Below, piece after piece: positions 58,517 to 64,000 of a stretch of DNA of 64,000 nt. The position numbers and the translations under genes were made by a program. How positions within the stretch are numbered: the stretch's first letter is position 1; the number at the start of each line of letters is the position of its first letter. This DNA comes from Phragmites australis (taxonomy: Eukaryota > Streptophyta > Magnoliopsida > Poales > Poaceae): positions 4,092,001 through 4,156,000 of the forward strand of contig NC_084924.1 in the NCBI RefSeq assembly GCF_958298935.1, written 5' to 3'. A model generated the notes under the pieces. The model was not told the DNA's origin. It searched no databases and saw only the letters and a list, made by a program, of their open reading frames with translations.

Positions 58517-59916
58517 TGAAAATGCATCTAGGTCCCTATGTTGATTTTGGATAATTGATGATAAATGATTAAGAGACTAATGAGTTTAATAAGATTATGA
58601 ACAAGTATTAGTCCCACTGAAGATGTTAAAAAGTGTTGGCATCCTAAAAAAGAAAAGAGAAGCGGCATGTAGTTACTCAATAGATTTAAATTCATTTTAT
58701 TTTTGAATTTGAGTTTAGGTGTGTCATACTATTAAGAGGGATACATGTAGATAGACTTAAATATGACTCAGTGCTCAAAGTACCCTTGTTGAGTTAAGAG
58801 ACATAATCACCCACGAACACTGGAAAGTTCTAAGTGTTGTTTGTACCCGGATGTTTCGGGCTGACCCGGATACTCTGGGTTGCCGCGAGTATCCGAGTTT
58901 AGCTCCAGCTTGGGGTGCTTGGTTTTGGTTTTTATGAGAACCCAGATGCTCCAGGTTGACCTAGATGTTTCGGGTTACCGGAGTCTCCGGACTTTGCTTT
59001 GAGCAGTGGTGCTCGGTTAATGCTTAAATGTTTTATCCGGAGTCTTCGGGTTAAACCCGGATACTCTGGGTCAGTACAAAAAATACTATAACGGCTAATT
59101 TTTGGAGGGGAGGGTATAAATACTCCCTCACCCCTCCATTTATTTGCTGTTGTTGCTGAACCAACTCGAGACACATTCATAGTCATTCAATAGCCTCTCC
59201 CACTCCTCTAGTGCATCAAATCTTGCAAACTTTTTTAGAGTTGGATTGGAAAAGTAAGATTGAGTGCTAGTGAGCATAACTCCATCATTTGAGCACTTAA
59301 GTTCATCATCAAGCCGTCGATTCACGTTTGTTACTCTTAGAGCTTGAAGCTCCTAGATGGCTAGGCATTACCCAAAGAGCACCCAAGCTTGTAGAGTGCT
59401 TTGAAAAGTTTGTAAAGGTCATTCTCGCCTCCGCAAGGGAAGATGAAGCTTTGAGTAAGCTCAAGCTTGACTTTCATGGTTGCTTGGTGAGGATAATGGT
59501 TGAAAGAGACCGGATTCTTTGTGAGCACCTCAACGGAGACATAGGATCTGAACTTCAGAAAATAAATTCTTGGCTCATTTGTGTTCTTGTTTCTATTCTT
59601 GTTCTAGTTGATTTTTAGGGAAATTTATCCAATCTTTGTGTTTGAGAGTTTGTGACTGCAAGTGGTTGGTGGAAAAATCTTTAGACAACCTTTGGAACAT
59701 GTGGTAACCCTTAGAATCAACTAAACTTGCATAGGGTTACTTAGATTTTAATTTCGAGTTCCAGCCGGACTATCCGGGTTTAGCTCGGAACCTCCGTACC
59801 CCAGAAGTTCCAGATTGACCCCGAGTATTCAGATTCTATTAATCCACTATGGAGTTTTATTTTTTGGGTATCGCCTATTCACTGCCTGCCCCTCTAGGTG
59901 TCATCGAGTATATTCA
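58517..59916 (+). mobile_element. Copia LTR, 1400 bp
   Basis: The LTR starts TGAAAATGCATCTAGG and ends ATTCA, so TGAA and TTCA form inverted ends. A polypurine tract precedes it and a primer-binding site follows, which fixes both borders. A TATA box (TATAAATA) lies near 59115. Repeated CCGGATACTCTGGGTT motifs are typical of this copia LTR group (SIRE/Maximus-like). Only one LTR is visible in the window. Confidence 0.8.
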
Positions 59917-59918
59917 AT

Positions 59919-59930
59919 TGGTATCAGAGC
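59919..59930 (+). promoter_or_regulatory. Primer-binding site for initiator tRNA-Met
   Basis: TGGTATCAGAGC lies two bases after the LTR end. It is complementary to the 3' end of plant initiator tRNA-Met. Confidence 0.9.
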
Positions 59931-59969
59931 CTAATTTCCTACAAGATTTCACTGTTTGGAGAATTGAAG

Positions 59970-60305
59970 ATGTCGACATCCGAGAAGAAGCGTCCAAAAG
60001 GTCTGGGAAGCCCAAAGAGTCCAAAAGATGATGCTTCGAAGTCGTGCGGCAGTAAAGGCATGGGTGTTGTAATCGAATTCAATTATAATAAATTGAATGC
60101 TTCTAACTCTTATATTTCCGTGTCATCCGTGCGTGCGCCATATTTTGATGGCACGCATTATGCCGCTTGGAAGATTGTATGTACAGGTTGTGAGCTACCG
60201 AATGAAGAAAAAGAGTTCACTCCCGGACAAAAGCAAAACCTCTACCGCAATGCACAAGCCGCAAGTGTATTAATTTGGTTCTCTCTGGTTTGTCAATATT
60301 CATGA
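59970..60305 (+). pseudogene. Copia gag, N-terminal fragment
   Basis: The ATG lies 40 bases after the primer-binding site. The frame begins MSTSEKKRPKGLGSPKSPK and contains VRAPYFDGTHYAAWK, the opening of the copia gag (UBN2/DUF4219-type) domain, then CTGCELPNEEKEFTPGQKQN. About 20 residues between AAWK and the CTG block are deleted compared with the family. At about 60290 a LINE fragment replaces the rest of gag and all of pol. Confidence 0.75.
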
Positions 60306-61385
60306 TGTCTTTCTTTGAAATTCCACAAGACATTCTCAAAAGACTAGATTATTTACGATCCAGATTCTTTTGGTAATACGATAGTAACAAAAGAAAATAT
60401 AGACTTGTCAAGTGGAAAATCTTATGTCAACCTAGATCCTCAGCAAATGGTTATTTAAGCTTCTGAGAGAGGATGGGGTATTGCAACAGTTGCTTAAAAA
60501 CAAATAGCTTGTGAGTAAACCTCTCACATAGGTCGAAGTAAAGCTCTCACATAGGGATAATGAAAGTTAAACAGGAATTTCTTAAAAGGGGCACATTCAA
60601 TATACAGGATGACCACCCAGATAAGATTTTGGGAAGATAGGTGGCTAGGTAATACATCTCTTAGCCAACAATATCTATGGCTCTTTGGCATTGTGAGGCA
60701 TAGAAATGCTATGGTGGCAAAGGTGATGAGTACTATACCTCTTAATATATCATTCCCTAGACCAATTATTGAAGATAGATTAACAGCTTCGCATAATTTA
60801 GGGCTCGAGCTAGTTAACATACAATTGACACAAAAAAAAGAGATACTTTTAGATGGAACCTTGATAAAAGTAGATATTTTACTGTCCAGTCCATGTATAG
60901 GCATATGGCAAATAGAGACATTTCTTTCTCCAATAATTTTTTATGGCGACTACCTTTTAAGATAAAGATCTTCATGTGGTATGTATGACGCTGGATCATA
61001 TTGACTAAAGATAATTTAACAAAACACAACTAGAATGGAAATCTTAAGTGTAGCTTTTGTAATCAAAATAAAAGTTTACATCACTTGTTCTTTGGTTGTC
61101 ACTTTGCTAAATCAATTTGGCATATTACTAAAATTGCCCTTGGGATTGACACATCAAGAAACATCAGCCAGATGCTGGACGGATGGGTTAGAGGTGTTGG
61201 GCAAATTAATAAGAACAAGAACTTTGTCAGTGTAGCAGTCTTATGTTGGGATATTTGGCTATGTCGTAATGAGATTACGTTTGAGAAAAAAAAAACCAAT
61301 CACAACTTTTATGCAGCGTTTTTCAGGGCACATATTGACTAAGGCACTAGAGTCTGTTGCAGAAGGAGGAGGACAGGGGTGTCAT
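60290..61385 (+). mobile_element. LINE 3' fragment (zf-RVT region)
   Basis: Successive frames read MMSFFEIPQDILKRLDYLRS, then RFWEDRWLGNTSLSQQYLWL, then KCSFCNQNKSLHHLFFGCHF and CWDIWLCRNEITFEKKK. These are the usual order of the LINE ORF2 thumb-to-zf-RVT tail. Frames are broken by several indels and stops. The 5' border falls in the copia gag fragment, so this piece inserted there. No poly-A tail or duplication is clear. Confidence 0.8.
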
Positions 61386-62120
61386 CTATAAGGCATGCGA
61401 AGTTTTGGAGATCATAACAATGGATATCTTCGCTAAGAATATGTGACGCTTTAGTAATAGACTTGTTGATAGTTGATTGGTTTTTATAGAGTTTGTGAAC
61501 TATATTTTGATCACAATCCGAATGTTTAAAGTCTACAACACTTCTATAATAAGGAATCAGACTATGTGCACCAAGTAATACATAAGCTAGAAACTCTTTT
61601 CCATTATTAAAAAATCTGCTCATCATGTCAGCATTTTCAGTGAGTGCCAGAAAGAAGCCCTTTTGCAAGTCGACAAATGCAAGAAAAAGATTGTTAAACC
61701 ACTAGTTCTGAAGTTATTTACCTCTTTGCGAATATGTACTGAAGAAATGGATCCCACCGTTAAAATTCACGGACAAATGTCAAAACCAGATAGATAGGCG
61801 AAAACAAGTACTACAGTTGGCTTCCAAGAACCTGCTGGATACTGCAAAAGCTTAAGCTGAAAGAGGACATCTTCATATAGTTCCCATCCATTCAACTTGA
61901 ATACTACCGCTTAACGGTACGCAGCTCTGAGTACATATGGTACCTAAACGAGTTTCCTGTGTTACATATGTAGACTCCTAGTTACTACAGAAGTTTAGAT
62001 GTCAAAGAATGACTGCATACACTACTGACACTTATATACAGATATGCAGTAATATACAACTCAAGTTATATGTACATCATCAGTTTTATCAGTACAACTC
62101 CTTAGAAGATTTTGGTAATT
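61386..62120. other. 3' flank of the PIF gene and an unrecognised frame
   Basis: A minus-strand frame (61339-61668) of 109 codons includes KASHILSEDIHCYDLQNFACL; I recognise no family. The part from about 61900 to 62120 is probably the 3' UTR of the PIF-type gene. Confidence 0.35.
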
Positions 62121-63989
62121 CTAAACTCCATCATAAGTAGGCGGTTGTCCTGCCCTAGAAGTTGGCACAAGAGTACTAGCTGGCACTTCTGGTATCCTAT
62201 TGTGCTGTGCAGCTTGTGCTATTTGAGGTCCATAAGCATGGGGTCCTGGTACCTGCAAAACGTTTTGACATTTTAGCTATGAACAGATGAAAGAAGGTCT
62301 AAAATTCGGAACATCTTAGATATCATAGTATGATAATACCTGTGGTGCCGCTGTTTGCCCACCATCTGGGTGAAGGAAGTGATTGCTTGCCTCGCTGAGG
62401 TGAATATTTTGCATCCGGTTCGCAGCATTCAGTGGATTCATAGCTGGAGACGGGTTCAAAGGGATGTGATTTGGCTGGGGATGGTTCATGTGTGGTACTC
62501 TTGGCATCTGACTTAGGCCTTGTGCTGCCGGGATGCAAGCTGAATTCATGCCCAGAGCCATTGGTGGCATGAATTGGTGAGCACCAGGAAACATCATTGG
62601 CGCCATCCCGGAAGTCATCCACATGATCTGAGGTATAATTCCTAGTCTCAGTTGGTACCAGCAAATGATCTCATATCAGGTCATGTAAGTTCAGGTAAGA
62701 GTAATTGCAAACCTGAATCTGCATTTGGAGAGACTTCAGATACTCTATTGTCTCATCTAATATCGATGCTTTGTCAGTCTGAAAAAATTATTAGAGTAAA
62801 CCAAAAGGATTGAAGAAAATCAAGGGAAACATACTGACAACGATCAGTTAAATGCGACTTCATTCAACAGAATTTTTCAGTCCAGGGACTTGTGCCTTCT
62901 CAGAAAAGAGGCATGATGTTGTTTCTTACCTTGTTGCAGTGCGGTATCAGCTCCTGCAACGCGCGCATCTTTTCATTGATCCGGTCCCTTCTTCTCTATA
63001 TCAGCAACAATCAATAATGCTGTAAGAACAGTTTACCCACAATCTGTCTTTCTGAAAATAGGCTTAGCTAGTGTAATCTGATCTCACCCTCTCTGAGAGA
63101 TTATGAACTTCAGCTGTGCGAGTCCTGCGCTTCGACCCATATCTCCTCGATGATTTGGTCTCCTCTGTTGCTTCACACTCAGCATCCTGCAATTTCCTCA
63201 TCAATTCCATTCCACTCAAGCATCCCTTTTTCCTAGTTCTTACCCATTACAAGTTACAGCCAAAGAACATGAACAAATTAGACCAAGAAACACCTCACTC
63301 TGACTACCCGAGTCGTCTCTGCACCTCCCTTTCCTCTTGTGGACATGGACGCTGTCACTCGGCAACCCGGATCCCCCAAAGTTGCTCCCGGACCTGCCGG
63401 ACGACGACGTGCCGGTGCCGGTGCCGGTGCCAGCCCCGCGCGGCGCCTCCGACGGCAATGCCGCGTCCTCCCCACTGCCCCCCACTGGCATTCTGGTCAC
63501 CTGGTTGCTGCCGCAGAAGGTCGAGCAGATATCGCCGGCCCAGCTCGACTCGACGCCGCTCCCCATCGGCGGCCTCGCCAGGTGCGCCAACGCCGTCGGG
63601 GGCTGTGAGCTAGGGCCTGGGAACGTGTCCCCGTGGTGCGGGCTGGGGTTGGCGATGCTGCTGTACCACAGCTGCGTGTACAGGTTCTTCTCCAGCGCGT
63701 CGTCAAGGGTGTCCGGGAACCACGCGGCGGTCTCCTCGCCGGTGAGGCCGCTGCTGCTCGGGCGGTCGGAGGGCGCCGGCCTCTGGTGCGCCTGGGGCTG
63801 CGCGACGATACTCCCGTTGTGCCATAGCAGCTCCACGAGATCGTCGTCCGTGCTGCGGACGCCATTGGAGCATGCGCAAATCAGTATCCAGAAATCAACG
63901 GAACGAAGAAGGATTTTTTTTTGGGTGAAATGGAATCTTTACACGATGGGCTTCTTTTGATTCGCCGCCGATCTCCCATTGCCGTCCAT
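62121..63989 (-). CDS. PIL13: PIF-type bHLH transcription factor (PIL13/PIL1-like)
   Basis: Seven minus-strand exons (63943-63989, 63294-63852, 63088-63186, 62930-62995, 62713-62778, 62340-62627, 62121-62252) join in frame to 418 residues. The N-terminus [20 protein letters not shown] is followed by [17 protein letters not shown], the active-phytochrome-B-binding motif of PIFs. The bHLH domain reads [20 protein letters not shown], then [20 protein letters not shown], with the H-E-R DNA contacts (H...ER..R) for G-box binding intact. The tail [20 protein letters not shown] and the ending PPTYDGV match the grass PIL13 (rice OsPIL1) group, which promotes internode elongation and is repressed by drought. 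It acts in the nucleus as a dimer. All splice sites are canonical. The 5' UTR continues past the window edge. Confidence 0.93.
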
Positions 63990-64000
63990 GTCCTCACGAC

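Noticed and set aside
63240..63960. Plus-strand frames of 165 and 207 codons at the window end
   Set aside because: Antisense shadows of PIF exon 2, whose minus-strand frame carries the family motifs.

Overview
This is plant nuclear DNA, almost certainly from a grass (Poaceae) and probably a panicoid. The reasons are GC-rich first exons with AT-rich introns, the gene families present (a grass-type DUF1668-like pair, a PIL13/PIL1-type PIF, a MIR160 gene) and the usual grass transposon mix (Stowaway-like MITEs, hAT, CACTA, copia and gypsy LTRs, plant L1 LINEs). There is no bacterial operon, CRISPR array or phage-like system.

Well-supported host genes, with exon structures read from splice sites: a three-exon pPLAIII-type patatin-like gene (20580-22171, +, 450 aa); a nine-exon renalase-like FAD oxidoreductase (33100-36256, -, 377 aa); a one-exon secreted small protein (38214-38504, +, 96 aa); a seven-exon AP-1 sigma adaptin (39840-41808, +, 161 aa); a MIR160 hairpin (44700-44825, -); and a seven-exon PIF-type bHLH factor (62121-63989, -, 418 aa). 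An intact DUF1668-like gene (9245-10318, +, 357 aa) has an upstream tandem copy (5483-6633) disabled by a one-base frameshift.

Decayed or orphan gene pieces: an RPA1-like 3' gene end of Helitron type (123-1356); a TAP46/alpha4 PP2A-subunit pseudogene (2391-4031, -) cut at its 5' end by a hAT-like fragment; an RNase H fragment (4308-4568); an unrecognised reading frame (10473-11012, -); a solitary last exon of a WAT1/MtN21 transporter (14610-14688, -); and an unidentified exon with good splice sites (28243-28383, -).

Transposons dominate the rest. A whole but decayed hAT element (15640-19160) still has its near-perfect 8-bp target duplication. Two non-autonomous hAT-like elements (28922-29884 and 42779-43333) also keep 8-bp duplications, and a short LINE-like insert (27535-28165) keeps a duplication of about 15 bp and a poly-A tail. 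There are truncated LINEs on both strands, a CACTA right end, a gypsy-like LTR remnant, and a rearranged copia region (55067-60305) where a plant-transposon ORF, one LTR, a primer-binding site and a gag fragment lie in a row. No undescribed multigene system was found. The most useful observations are the datable insertions, the pseudogene and paralogue decay, the noncanonical patatin, and several orphan exons and small proteins.
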